This document shows, piece by piece, positions 17,850-25,785 of a stretch of DNA of 64,000 nt. Source of the DNA: Nocardioides sp. (lineage in GTDB: Bacteria; Actinomycetota; Actinomycetes; Propionibacteriales; Nocardioidaceae). Under the pieces are notes generated by a model. That model did not search any database. It had not been told where the DNA came from and saw nothing but the letters and a program-made list of their open reading frames with translations. The first letter of the stretch is position 1. The number at the start of each line of letters is the position of its first letter. The translations under genes were made by a program, and so were the position numbers. The stretch spans positions 186,001 to 250,000 of the forward strand of contig NZ_JASEEQ010000004.1 of assembly GCF_030019515.1 (NCBI RefSeq), given 5' to 3'.

Positions 17850-18662
17850 ATGATCCGATCTCGTGAGGTGCCCGGACAACGCCGCAGCCGTACGGCGGGT
17901 TACGTCGTCGCGCTGCTCCTCGGGGCGCTGGTCGCCGTGATCCCGGCCACCGCCGACGCCGACCCGCCGGTGGCGCCGCTGCCCACCGGGACCGACGTCG
18001 ACTACCAGCTGGGTGGCCCCGCGGAGGTGCCCGAGCACGTCGGGATCGTGGTGCGCGACCGGACCGACGACCCCGCGGACGGGCGGTACGGCGTCTGCTA
18101 CGTCAACGGCTTCCAGACCCAGCCCGACCAGCGACGCTTCTGGAAGCGGCACTGGCGCCTGGTGCTGAAGGACGGCGGCGAGCCGGTCGGGGACGAGGCG
18201 TGGGGCGAGTGGCTGCTCGACGTCCGCACGAGGGCGAAGCGGGCGGACCTGGCCCGGATCGTGGGGCGCTGGGTCCGTGGCTGCGCCGCCGACGGCTTCG
18301 ATGCCGTCGAGTACGACAACCTGGACTCGTTCACCCGCAGCCACCGGCTGATCGCGCGCCGGCAGGCGCTGGCCTACGCGCGGCTGCTGGTGCGGGCGGG
18401 GCACCGGGCCGGCCTGGCGGTCGGGCAGAAGAACCTCGCGGGGTACGACGGCACCGCCATCGGGTACGACTTCGCCGTCGCCGAGGAGTGCGGCCGCTAC
18501 CGCGAGTGCGCGTCGTACGTGCGGCACTACGGTGACCGGGTGCTGGCGATCGAGTACCGGCGGGCCGACTTCCGGTGGACCTGCGCCCACGTCGGCGACC
18601 GGCTGGCGGTCGTGCTCCGCGACCGCGACCTCACCCCGACGGGAGTGCACGAGTGGTGTTGA
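17850..18662 (+). CDS. Exported GH114-type endo-alpha-1,4-polygalactosaminidase-like protein
   Basis: 270 residues from the ATG chosen because GAGG lies nine bases upstream and this start does not overlap the divergent gene; ATG at 17841 is an alternative. A signal peptide/anchor occupies residues ~18-38. The TIM-barrel GH114 hallmarks are VCYVNGFQ, then CAADGFDAVEYDNLDSF (likely catalytic acid residues), LAVGQKN and AVAEECGRYREC. Relatives hydrolyse galactosaminogalactan-type polymers or are uncharacterised. It has no obvious link to the S8 protease besides the shared start region. The stop overlaps the next gene. Confidence 0.85.
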   Translation: MIRSREVPGQRRSRTAGYVVALLLGALVAVIPATADADPPVAPLPTGTDVDYQLGGPAEVPEHVGIVVRDRTDDPADGRYGVCYVNGFQTQPDQRRFWKRHWRLVLKDGGEPVGDEAWGEWLLDVRTRAKRADLARIVGRWVRGCAADGFDAVEYDNLDSFTRSHRLIARRQALAYARLLVRAGHRAGLAVGQKNLAGYDGTAIGYDFAVAEECGRYRECASYVRHYGDRVLAIEYRRADFRWTCAHVGDRLAVVLRDRDLTPTGVHEWC

Positions 18663-19459
18663 ACGAGACCGACCCGGACCCGGGGCTGCACGTGACGACG
18701 CTGGGGGAGCGCGGCCCGCTGGTCGCCTTCTGCCACGGGCTGTTCGGCCAGGGCAAGAACTGGACCACGGTCGCGAAGGCGGTCGCGGAGGACCACCGCG
18801 TGCTGCTCGTCGACATGCCGCACCACGGCCGCTCGGAGTGGGTCGACCACTTCGACTACGTCGACGTCGCCGACCGGGTGGCCCGCCTCTTCGACGCGGA
18901 GGACCCGGTCGCGCTGGTCGGTCACTCGATGGGTGGCAAGGCGGCGATGGTGCTCGCGCTGCGCCATCCCGAGCTGGTCGAGCGGCTCTGCGTGGTGGAC
19001 GTCTCGCCGGTCGACTACGAGGAGCGCGGCGAGTTCGCCGGCTACATCGACGCGATGCTCGCGCTCGACCTGGCCACGCTCGAGCACCGCCGGGACGCGG
19101 ACGCGGCGCTGGCCGACGCGGTGCCGAGCCGCACCGTGCGCAGCTTCCTGCTGCAGAACCTGCACCAGCACGCGGGGCGGTGGACCTGGCGCCCGAACCT
19201 GGCCGTCCTCGGCCGCGACCTGGAGGTGCTCGGCGGCTGGCCCGCGGACGCGCTCGCCGACCGGCCGCCGTACCAGCGCCCGACGCTCTGGCTCGCCGGG
19301 CAGCGCTCCGGCTACGTCCGCGACGAGTACGCCGCCGCCATGGACCGCTGGTTCCCCCGCAACCGGCGGGTGGTGATCAAGGACGCCGGCCACTGGGTGC
19401 ACTCCGAGCAGCCGGCGATCTTCATCGAGGTGCTGCGCCGCTTCCTCGCCCAGCGGTGA
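18653..19459 (+). CDS. Alpha/beta hydrolase (esterase, YbfF-like)
   Basis: About 268 residues; GTG start preceded by GGGAG, overlapping the GH114 stop by a few bases. The next codon is also GTG. The oxyanion region is FCHGLFGQGKNW, the nucleophile elbow VGHSMGGKAAM, the acid in the usual place after strand 6 and His in DAGHWVHSEQP. MPHHGRSEW after strand 3 is typical of YbfF-like esterases of small acyl esters. Probably cytoplasmic. It converges with the CGNR gene, overlapping by 38 bp. Confidence 0.88.
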   Translation: MVLNETDPDPGLHVTTLGERGPLVAFCHGLFGQGKNWTTVAKAVAEDHRVLLVDMPHHGRSEWVDHFDYVDVADRVARLFDAEDPVALVGHSMGGKAAMVLALRHPELVERLCVVDVSPVDYEERGEFAGYIDAMLALDLATLEHRRDADAALADAVPSRTVRSFLLQNLHQHAGRWTWRPNLAVLGRDLEVLGGWPADALADRPPYQRPTLWLAGQRSGYVRDEYAAAMDRWFPRNRRVVIKDAGHWVHSEQPAIFIEVLRRFLAQR

Positions 19460-19991
19460 CCTCCGCCTGGCGGGCCCGGTAGGCGGCGACGGCGTTGCGG
19501 TTGCCGCAGGTGGTGGAGCAGAACCGCTTCGAGCGGTTCCGGGAGAGGTCGAGGACCACGCCGTCGCAGGACTCGTCGGCGCACACCCCCAGTCGCGACA
19601 TCTCGTCCGCACGGATCACGTCGATCATCGCCATCGCGGTCTCGACCAGGATCCGGGTCGGCAGGTCGCTCTCGGGTGCGACCGCGTGCACGTGCCAGTC
19701 CCAGACGTCGTGGCGCACCAGCCGGGGGACCGCGGCCGCCTCGGCGAGCATCTCGTTCACGATCCCCACCGCCTGGTCGCGGTCGGCGGTGAGCAGCTCG
19801 TAGAGCGCCGGCCGGATCGCCCGGACCGCGTCCAGCTCCGCGCGGTCGCGGTCGTGGCGCCCGGTGTACTCGAACTCGGCGTAGAACGCGTCCAGGTCCG
19901 CGACCCGGGTGAGGGTGTCCGGATCCAGCCCGGAGTTCGCCAGGATCACGGCGGCCTGTAGGGAGACCTCGGTGTCATGAGTGAATGGCAC
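19422..19991 (-). CDS. CGNR zinc-finger transcriptional regulator (ABATE-domain type)
   Basis: 189 residues, GTG start. The N-terminal ~130 residues are the helical ABATE-like domain (LTRVADLDAFYAEF, AIRPALYELL). The C-terminus carries the CGNR finger: GVCADESC, then KRFCSTTCGNRNAVAAYRARQ, giving four Cys for zinc and basic residues for DNA binding. Proteins of this family sit beside transporter or degradation genes as local regulators. Here the divergent neighbour is an EamA exporter, and the promoters overlap completely. The TAACCT box six bases before the GTG implies a leaderless mRNA. Confidence 0.88.
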   Translation of the reverse strand: MPFTHDTEVSLQAAVILANSGLDPDTLTRVADLDAFYAEFEYTGRHDRDRAELDAVRAIRPALYELLTADRDQAVGIVNEMLAEAAAVPRLVRHDVWDWHVHAVAPESDLPTRILVETAMAMIDVIRADEMSRLGVCADESCDGVVLDLSRNRSKRFCSTTCGNRNAVAAYRARQAEVTAGRGSGAAPR

Positions 19992-19992
19992 G

Positions 19993-20025
19993 TTGACAGG
20001 TTACACGGCGCGCCGCTAATGTCAC
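19993..20025. promoter_or_regulatory. Interleaved divergent promoters, CGNR gene / EamA gene
   Basis: On the plus strand, TTGACA (19993-19998) and TAATGT (20017-20022) are 18 bases apart and end eight bases before the EamA ATG. On the minus strand, GTGACA (20025-20020) and TAACCT (20003-19998) are 16 bases apart and end six bases before the CGNR GTG. Each -10 overlaps the opposite -35, so RNA polymerase can occupy only one at a time. Both mRNAs would be leaderless. Confidence 0.6.
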
Positions 20026-20030
20026 GTGTC

Positions 20031-21008
20031 ATGGCGACGTTGGCCCATGACGAGGCTCCCGATCGGCTGGTGCCCGTCGCGGGCGGCTCCCGGCTGCTGA
20101 GCGGCTTGGGCTTCGCCGTGCTCTCGGCCGCCTCGTTCGGGATGTCCGGCGCTCTGGCCCGGGAGCTGCTCGACACCGGGTGGAGCGCCGGCGCGATCGT
20201 GCTGGTGCGGGTCGGCCTCGCCGCGCTCGTCGTGGTCCCGTTCGGCCTGGTCGCGCTGCGCGGCCGGTGGGTCCTGCTGCGCCGCAACGCCGGCGTGGTC
20301 GCGGTCTACGGCGCCCTCGCCGTCGCCGGGGCGCAGTTCTGCTACTTCTCCGCGGTGGCCCACATGCAGGTCGGGCCGGCGCTGCTGATCGAGTACACCG
20401 CACCGGCCGCGGTCGTGGTCTGGTTCTGGCTCCGGCACGGGCAGCGCCCCGGCGCCGTCACGCTCGTGGGCGCCGCGCTCGCCGCCGGTGGCCTGGTGCT
20501 GGTGCTCGACCTGCTCTCGGGAGCCGACCTGAGCGTCCCCGGGGTGCTCTGGGCGCTCGCGGCGATGGTGGGCGCGGCGACGTACTTCGTGATCTCCGCC
20601 GACGAGGGGTACGGGCTGCCGCCGATGGTGCTGGCGGCCGCCGGCCTGGTGCTCGGTGCCGCCGTGCTCGCCGTGCTCGGCGTGGTCGGGCTGCTGCCGA
20701 TGCGGGCGTCGACCGACGCGGTCTCCTACGCCGGCCGCACGGTGGAGTGGTGGGTGCCGCTGCTCGTGCTGGGCGTGGTGACCGCCGCCATCGCCTACAC
20801 CAGCGGCATCGCCGCAAGCCGCCGACTGGGCTCGCGGCTCGCGTCCTTCGTCGCCCTGCTCGAGGTCCTCGCCGGTGTCGGGTTCGCCTGGCTGCTCCTC
20901 GACGAGCTGCCGCGGACCGTGCAGCTGGTCGGCGGCCTGCTGATCCTGGCCGGGGTCGTCGCCGTCAAGCTCGGAGAGCGTTCGACGGCGGCCGTCCCGG
21001 TCCCCTGA
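20031..21008 (+). CDS. EamA-family (DMT superfamily) exporter
   Basis: About 325 residues starting MATLAHDEAP; in-frame starts 4 and 18 codons upstream would lie inside the promoter. Ten predicted membrane helices form two EamA repeats: first LSAASFGMSGALARELL to VLVLDLL, second from VPGVLWALAAMVGAATYFVISA to LGERS. The conserved FVALLEVLAGVGFAWLLLDE segment is in the second repeat. Family members export amino acids or other small metabolites. It is divergent from a CGNR regulator that probably controls it. Confidence 0.88.
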   Translation: MATLAHDEAPDRLVPVAGGSRLLSGLGFAVLSAASFGMSGALARELLDTGWSAGAIVLVRVGLAALVVVPFGLVALRGRWVLLRRNAGVVAVYGALAVAGAQFCYFSAVAHMQVGPALLIEYTAPAAVVVWFWLRHGQRPGAVTLVGAALAAGGLVLVLDLLSGADLSVPGVLWALAAMVGAATYFVISADEGYGLPPMVLAAAGLVLGAAVLAVLGVVGLLPMRASTDAVSYAGRTVEWWVPLLVLGVVTAAIAYTSGIAASRRLGSRLASFVALLEVLAGVGFAWLLLDELPRTVQLVGGLLILAGVVAVKLGERSTAAVPVP

Positions 21009-21060
21009 AACGGCCCTCGGCCGGCGTGACGACGCGGCCGCCGGCCCCGGGAGCTATGCG

Positions 21061-21115
21061 GTTTGGTCACCAACGGCACAGCGGGAACGCTCCCACGCCG
21101 CGGTTGGTGACCAAA
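21061..21115. repeat. TTGGTCACCAA inverted-repeat element, copy 1
   Basis: GTTTGGTCACCAAC at 21061-21074 pairs with GTTGGTGACCAAAC at 21102-21115 across a 27-base loop. Each arm is itself a near-palindrome around TTGGT/ACCAA. It lies between two convergent genes (EamA and the AI-2E-type permease) where a bidirectional terminator is expected. A second copy is at 35858-35914. Confidence 0.7.
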
Positions 21116-21146
21116 CGACAGCGACCCGCGCCCGCCGGCGGACCGG

Positions 21147-22307
21147 TCAGCGGGCGTCCTGGCGGCGCACCACGATCTCGCGGGTGAGCATCAGGATCGC
21201 GGCGGCGGTGGGGATGGCGAGCAGGGCACCGACCACGCCGAGCAGCGCCGCGCCGACCAGCGCGGCGATCACCGTGACGGCGCCCGGGACGTCCACGGAG
21301 CGCGCCATCACCCGCGGGTAGATCAGGTAGTTCTCGAGCTGCTGGTAGACGACGTAGAAGACGATGCAGGCGATGCCGATCCGCGGGTCCTCGGCGAAGC
21401 CGATCGCGGTCACGACCACGGCGCCGATGGTGGCGCCGATCATCGGGATCACGTCGAGCAGCGCGACCACGAACGCCAGCGCGACGGCGTACTGCCCGAG
21501 CCCGACGATGAACAGGAAGATCAGCGAGGAGATGCCCGCGCACATCGCGACGATGAACGCGCCGGACACGTAGCCGCCGACCCCGCGCAGCACCCGGTCG
21601 CCCAGCAGGGTGACCCGCTCGCGCCGCGACGCCGGGGCGAGCTGGTAGAGCGCCTTCTTGGTCTTGTCGAGGGAGGCGAGGAAGTACAGCGTCAGCACGA
21701 TCACGATGAACGCGTTGGCCAGCGCGGACAGCACCGCGAGGCCGAGGCCGAGCACGCCGCCGAACAGGGTGCTGGCGTAGTTGCCGTCGCTGACGTACTG
21801 CTTGATCTTGTCGATCACGTCGTACTCCGCGTCGAGCTCCTGCACCCGCTTGTTCTGCTGCAGGCTGTCGAGCCAGTCCGGCGCGTTGTCGGTGATCGAC
21901 TGCACCTGGTCGCTGATCACCGGGACGATCGCGACGACGAACAGCCCGAGCGCTGCCAGCGCCGCGACGATGACGGTGAGTACGGCGTAGGAGCGGCGCA
22001 GGCCGTGGCGCTCGAAGAACTCCACCGCCGGGTTGAGGCCCGCGGCCAGGAACAGCGCGACGACGACCAGGATCAGGGTGGGGCCGATCGAGGTGACCAG
22101 CCCGCCGAGCCACCAGGCGACGAACAGGCCCAGGCCACCGAAGAAGCCCCACACGAACGGCGAGTGCCGCGAGAGTGGCGCACCCAGCTCGCCGAGGTAC
22201 TCGCCGCCGTCCCCGCCCGCCGGGTCCGCCTCGAGCGCGGCGTCCGCCGCGTCCTCGGTCTCGGGGGCCAGGTCTCCCGCCGGGGTCTCCCGGGGGGAGT
22301 CGTTCAC
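21147..22307 (-). CDS. AI-2E family transporter (PerM-like)
   Basis: 386 residues. A ~45-residue acidic, Ala/Glu-rich cytoplasmic N-terminus is followed by about eight membrane helices. The PF01594 pattern is clear: paired helices, a soluble amphipathic segment (DQVQSITDNAPDWLDSL), the VLTLYFLASLD helix, and the C-terminal GATIGAVVV and QQLENYLIYPRVMARSV signatures. Proteins of this family have been linked to quorum-signal, K+/Na+ or lipid transport, so the substrate is open. Its ATG overlaps the stop of the upstream DivIVA-like gene (ATGA), so the pair is translationally coupled. Confidence 0.9.
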   Translation of the reverse strand: MNDSPRETPAGDLAPETEDAADAALEADPAGGDGGEYLGELGAPLSRHSPFVWGFFGGLGLFVAWWLGGLVTSIGPTLILVVVALFLAAGLNPAVEFFERHGLRRSYAVLTVIVAALAALGLFVVAIVPVISDQVQSITDNAPDWLDSLQQNKRVQELDAEYDVIDKIKQYVSDGNYASTLFGGVLGLGLAVLSALANAFIVIVLTLYFLASLDKTKKALYQLAPASRRERVTLLGDRVLRGVGGYVSGAFIVAMCAGISSLIFLFIVGLGQYAVALAFVVALLDVIPMIGATIGAVVVTAIGFAEDPRIGIACIVFYVVYQQLENYLIYPRVMARSVDVPGAVTVIAALVGAALLGVVGALLAIPTAAAILMLTREIVVRRQDAR

Positions 22308-23563
22308 TCGTCGTCCTTGGTGAAGCCGGTGATCACCTCGTGCAGCGACGCGAGCTGGGCCGTGATGGCATCGCGGCGCTTGGCGAGCCGCTCCACCTCG
22401 GCGCGGACCGCGGCCAGCTCGCGCTCGGCCTCGGCGTGGCCGGTGGACGTGATGGCCTCCGACTGGGTCCGCGCCGACGTCACGATCTGCTCGGCCTCGC
22501 GGCGGGCCCGGCTCAGCAGGGCCTCGGCCTCGGTCGCTGCCTGGTTGCGGTGCTCGGTCGCCTGGGCCATCGCGTCGTGGGCGCGCTGCTCCGCGGCGCC
22601 GGCCCGCTCCTCGGCCTCCTCGACCAGACGTCGGGTCTCGGCGGTCGCACTGGCGTGGTGGTCGGTGGCCTCGCGCGCCAGCCGCTCCTTCTCGACCGCC
22701 AGCGACCGGCGGGCCTCCTGCACCTCACGGTCGGCGGCGGCACGCAGCTGCTCGGCCTCGCGCTTGGCCGAGGTGCGCAGCTCGTTGGCCTCCTGCGCGG
22801 CGGCCAGCCGGAGCTGGGCGGCCTGCCGGTTGGCCGACTCGACCAGGTCCTGGGCCTCGCTCCGGGCCAGCGCCCGCTCCTGCTCGGCGTCGGTCATCAG
22901 CCGGGAGCGGTTCTCGTCGAGCTCCTTGAGCTGGACGAGCCGCATGTCCTCGGTCTCCCGGGCGGCGTCGGCGCGCATCGCCTTGGCGTCGCGGGCGGCC
23001 TGCTCACGGATCTCGGCAGCGTCACGCTGCGCGGTCTCGCGGACCTCGGCGGCCTCCTCCTCGGCGAGCCGCAGCATCGCGCTCGCCCGGCCCCCGAGCC
23101 CGGCGTACGACGGCGCCTCGTTCTCGGCGAGCTCCTCGCGCATCCGCCCGACCTGCTCCTCCAGCTCGAGGACCCGACGCTCGGACTCGGTGAGGCTGGC
23201 GCTGAGCCCGGCCTTCTCGCCGGTCAGCTGACGGACCCGGGCGTCGACCGCGTCGCGGTCGTAGCCGCCCCGGCGGACGACCGGGAACCCCGCGGGAGCC
23301 GAGGGCGCCCCACCCGCGGCCGGCTGACCGGCGGGCCGAGGCGGTGCGGCGGCGGGCGGGACCACCGGGCCCCGCTGGGCCTGGTGGGTCCGCTGGGTCT
23401 GCGCGGCCGGCGCCTGCGCGGCCGGCGGCTTCTCGGCCTCGGCCGGCCGGGGCTTCTTCGGCGGGACGGTCGGCAGCACCTGCGTCGCGTCCTCGTCGGT
23501 GGACGTCGAGGCGTGCTCCTCGGGCTCGTTGTCGTCGAAGATGGACAGTCCCTGGTCGCTCAT
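22304..23563 (-). CDS. DivIVA-like coiled-coil cytoskeletal protein
   Basis: 419 residues starting MSDQGLSIFDD; AGAGGAAG lies eight bases before the ATG. After a Pro/Ala-rich disordered N-terminus (~1-110) comes a DivIVA-type start, FPVVRRGGYDRDAVDARV, then about 280 residues of uninterrupted Ala/Glu/Arg-rich coiled coil with several near-repeats of AAxxRxxA. The layout resembles Streptomyces Scy/FilP-like proteins and Wag31 relatives that mark cell poles and organise wall growth. The downstream overlapping permease suggests an envelope role. Probably cytoplasmic and membrane-associated. Confidence 0.82.
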   Translation of the reverse strand: MSDQGLSIFDDNEPEEHASTSTDEDATQVLPTVPPKKPRPAEAEKPPAAQAPAAQTQRTHQAQRGPVVPPAAAPPRPAGQPAAGGAPSAPAGFPVVRRGGYDRDAVDARVRQLTGEKAGLSASLTESERRVLELEEQVGRMREELAENEAPSYAGLGGRASAMLRLAEEEAAEVRETAQRDAAEIREQAARDAKAMRADAARETEDMRLVQLKELDENRSRLMTDAEQERALARSEAQDLVESANRQAAQLRLAAAQEANELRTSAKREAEQLRAAADREVQEARRSLAVEKERLAREATDHHASATAETRRLVEEAEERAGAAEQRAHDAMAQATEHRNQAATEAEALLSRARREAEQIVTSARTQSEAITSTGHAEAERELAAVRAEVERLAKRRDAITAQLASLHEVITGFTKDDE

Positions 23564-23699
23564 GAAACGTGCTTCCTCTTCCCGGAGTCGTTCGTGGCCT
23601 CGTCGTGGACAGTGTTGCCGATCGGGCCCGCGCAACACACCCCGACCTGCGACCAATTGTCGGAGGCCGGGGTGGTGGACGCCTCTTGCCGAGTGCCCC

Positions 23700-25052
23700 T
23701 CAGAGGTCGCGGAAGCGGTTGATCTCGTCGAGGTGGCGGGCGCGCATCTCGTGGTCGCGGATCCCGAGACCCTCCTCGGGGGCCAGGCAGAGCACGCCGA
23801 CCTTGCCCTGGTGGAGGTTCTGGTGGACGTCGAGCGCGGCGGTGCCGACGTCGTCGAGGGAGTAGGTCTTGGACAGGGTGGGGTGGATCCGGCCCTTCGC
23901 GATGAGCCGGTTGGCCTCCCAGGACTCGCGGTAGTTGGCGAAGTGGGAGGAGATGATCCGCTTGAGGCTCATCCACAGGTAGCGGTTGTCGTACTCGTGC
24001 ATGTAGCCCGACGTCGAGGCGCACGTCGTGATCGTGCCGCCCTTGCGGGTCACGTAGACCGAGGCGCCGAAGGTCTCGCGGCCGGGGTGCTCGAAGACGA
24101 TGTCGATGTCCTCACCGCCGGTGAGCTCGCGGATCTTGGAGCCGAAGCGCTTCCACTCCCGCGGGTTCTGGGTGTGCTCGTCGGACCAGAACTGGTAGTC
24201 CTCCTCGCTGCGGTTGATGATCAGCTCCGCGCCCATCCGGCGGCAGATCTCGGCCTTCTCCTCGCTCGAGACCACGCACACGGGGGTGGCGCCGCCGTTG
24301 AGGGCGTACTGCGTCGCGAAGCCGCCCAGGCCGCCCGAGGCGCCCCAGATCAGCACGTTGTCGCCCTGCTTCATGTCGCCGCCGTTCTTGGAGACCAGCT
24401 GGCGGTACGCCGTGCAGTTGACCAGTCCGGGAGAGGCGGCCTCCTCCCAGGTCAGGTGGGCGGGCTTGGGCATCAGCTGGTTGGCCTTGACCAGCGCGAC
24501 CTGGGCCAGTCCGCCGAAGTTGGTCTCGAAGCCCCAGATCCGCTGCTCGGGGTCGAGCATCGTGTCGTTGTGGCCGTCGGGGTGCTCGAGCTCGACCGAG
24601 AGGCAGTGCGCCACGACCTCGGTGCCCGGCTTCCACAGGTGCACGCCCGGCCCGGTGGCCAGCACCACCCCGGCCAGGTCGGAGCCGACCACGTGGTAGG
24701 GCAGGTCGTGTCGCTTGGCCAGCGGCGAGAGCCGCCCGTAGCGCTCCAAGAACCCGAACGTGGAGACCGGCTCGAAGATCGAGGTCCACACCGTGTTGTA
24801 GTTGATCGCCGAGGCCATCACCGCGACGTAGGCCTCGCCCGGCCCCAGCTCGGGCAGCGGCACGTCCTCGACGTGCAGCGACCTGCGCGGGTCCTTCTCC
24901 TTGGTCGGGACGCCCTCGAACATGTCGATCTCGTCCTTGTGCACCGTGACGGCCCGGTAGGACTCGGGCAGGTCGAGGCCGGCGAAGTCGGCCTCGGTGA
25001 CGCCGCCTGGATCTTCAGAGGCGGCCATGATCGCGTCGAGGATGTGCTGCAC
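23700..25052 (-). CDS. ccrA: Crotonyl-CoA carboxylase/reductase
   Basis: 450 residues, GTG start with AGGAG five bases upstream. It belongs to the zinc-less medium-chain dehydrogenase superfamily: VEDVPLPELGPGEAYVAV, the NADPH-binding GASGGLGGFATQYAL and the C4-CoA-specific family segments INYNTVWTSIFEP and FGFLERYGR. Length and near-complete similarity in pattern to Ccr proteins make the call firm. The enzyme reductively carboxylates crotonyl-CoA to (2S)-ethylmalonyl-CoA with NADPH and CO2, feeding the ethylmalonyl-CoA pathway or polyketide extender units. Its promoter shares a 16-base core with that of the nearby thiolase. Confidence 0.95.
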   Translation of the reverse strand: MQHILDAIMAASEDPGGVTEADFAGLDLPESYRAVTVHKDEIDMFEGVPTKEKDPRRSLHVEDVPLPELGPGEAYVAVMASAINYNTVWTSIFEPVSTFGFLERYGRLSPLAKRHDLPYHVVGSDLAGVVLATGPGVHLWKPGTEVVAHCLSVELEHPDGHNDTMLDPEQRIWGFETNFGGLAQVALVKANQLMPKPAHLTWEEAASPGLVNCTAYRQLVSKNGGDMKQGDNVLIWGASGGLGGFATQYALNGGATPVCVVSSEEKAEICRRMGAELIINRSEEDYQFWSDEHTQNPREWKRFGSKIRELTGGEDIDIVFEHPGRETFGASVYVTRKGGTITTCASTSGYMHEYDNRYLWMSLKRIISSHFANYRESWEANRLIAKGRIHPTLSKTYSLDDVGTAALDVHQNLHQGKVGVLCLAPEEGLGIRDHEMRARHLDEINRFRDL

Positions 25053-25093
25053 GTCGGCTCCTGGTGGGGTGGGGTCGCGTTCGGGGATGGCCG

Positions 25094-25113
25094 GACCTTA
25101 CCCACGGGTAACC
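25094..25113 (-). promoter_or_regulatory. ccr promoter with palindromic operator
   Basis: On the minus strand the site reads GGTTACCCGTGGGTAAGGTC. TTACCC/GGGTAA form a perfect inverted repeat around GT, and the TAAGGT end makes a -10 box. The 16 bases ACCCGTGGGTAAGGTC recur exactly at 25731-25746 before the thiolase. The core ends 41 bases before the ccr start. Confidence 0.6.
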
Positions 25114-25191
25114 GGGGGGTAACACCCCCTGTGACGTGTTCCTCAGTGTGCGGGTGGGGGCGGGGACGCGGCGTGCGCTCCCGCCGTGGGG

Positions 25192-25638
25192 TCAGTGCGC
25201 GGGGTCGGTGGCCGGCTCGACAAGCTCGACCAGGATGCCACCGGCGTCCTTGGGGTGGATGAAGTTGACTCGCGATTCGGACGTGCCGCGCCGCGGCTCG
25301 TCGTACAGCAGCCGGAGCCCGCGCTCGCGCAGGATCGCGGCGACGGCCTCGATGTCGGTGACCCGGTAGGCCATCTGCTGGATGCCCGGACCGGAGCGGT
25401 CCAGGAACTTCGCGATCGTCGAGTGCTCGTCGAGCGGGGCCAGCAGCTGGATGTGCGACCCGGAGTCGCCGACGGCCATCATCGCCTCGCGGACGCCCTG
25501 CTCCTCGTTGGTCTCCTGGTGCGCCAGGCGCATCCCGTAGACCTCCTCGTAGAACGTGATCGCGGCGTCCAGGTCGGGGACGGCCACGCCCACGTGGTCG
25601 ATCGCGGTGAACAGGTGTGCCGGTACGTCAAGGCTCAT
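25192..25638 (-). CDS. mce: Methylmalonyl-CoA epimerase
   Basis: 148 residues, one VOC-fold protein of normal length. Diagnostic segments are DHVGVAVPDLDAAITFY, NEEQGVREAMM, IQLLAPLDEHSTIAKFL, LLYDEPRRGT and FIHPKDAGGILVELVEP. Likely metal ligands include His15, Gln64 and the Glu in LVELVE. Where well-studied epimerases have a His-His pair (HHIAF type), this has GIQQMAY, a variant that I believe is common in actinobacteria. It interconverts (R)- and (S)-methylmalonyl-CoA, linking mutases with carboxylases. It is on the same strand as ccr but 139 bp upstream of it, and divergent from the thiolase. Confidence 0.9.
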   Translation of the reverse strand: MSLDVPAHLFTAIDHVGVAVPDLDAAITFYEEVYGMRLAHQETNEEQGVREAMMAVGDSGSHIQLLAPLDEHSTIAKFLDRSGPGIQQMAYRVTDIEAVAAILRERGLRLLYDEPRRGTSESRVNFIHPKDAGGILVELVEPATDPAH

Positions 25639-25728
25639 GGGTCCATGGTCGTACGTCGGTCGCGGAGGCCGACAGGTCATGTGACATGTGTCCCACGGGA
25701 CCAAAGTCTCCACCCCTCGCCCGCGCCA

Positions 25729-25746
25729 TGACCCGTGGGTAAGGTC
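25729..25746 (+). promoter_or_regulatory. Thiolase promoter with operator shared with ccr
   Basis: TGACCCGTGGGTAAGGTC contains the same 16-base core as the ccr promoter, with TAAGGT (25740-25745) as the -10. The core ends 39 bases before the thiolase ATG. A further CCC-AC-GGG palindrome (25689-25701) lies between this and the epimerase start. Confidence 0.6.
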
Positions 25747-25785
25747 GGCCGGAGATACCCCTGTCGTACTTCCTGGAGGCTCCCC

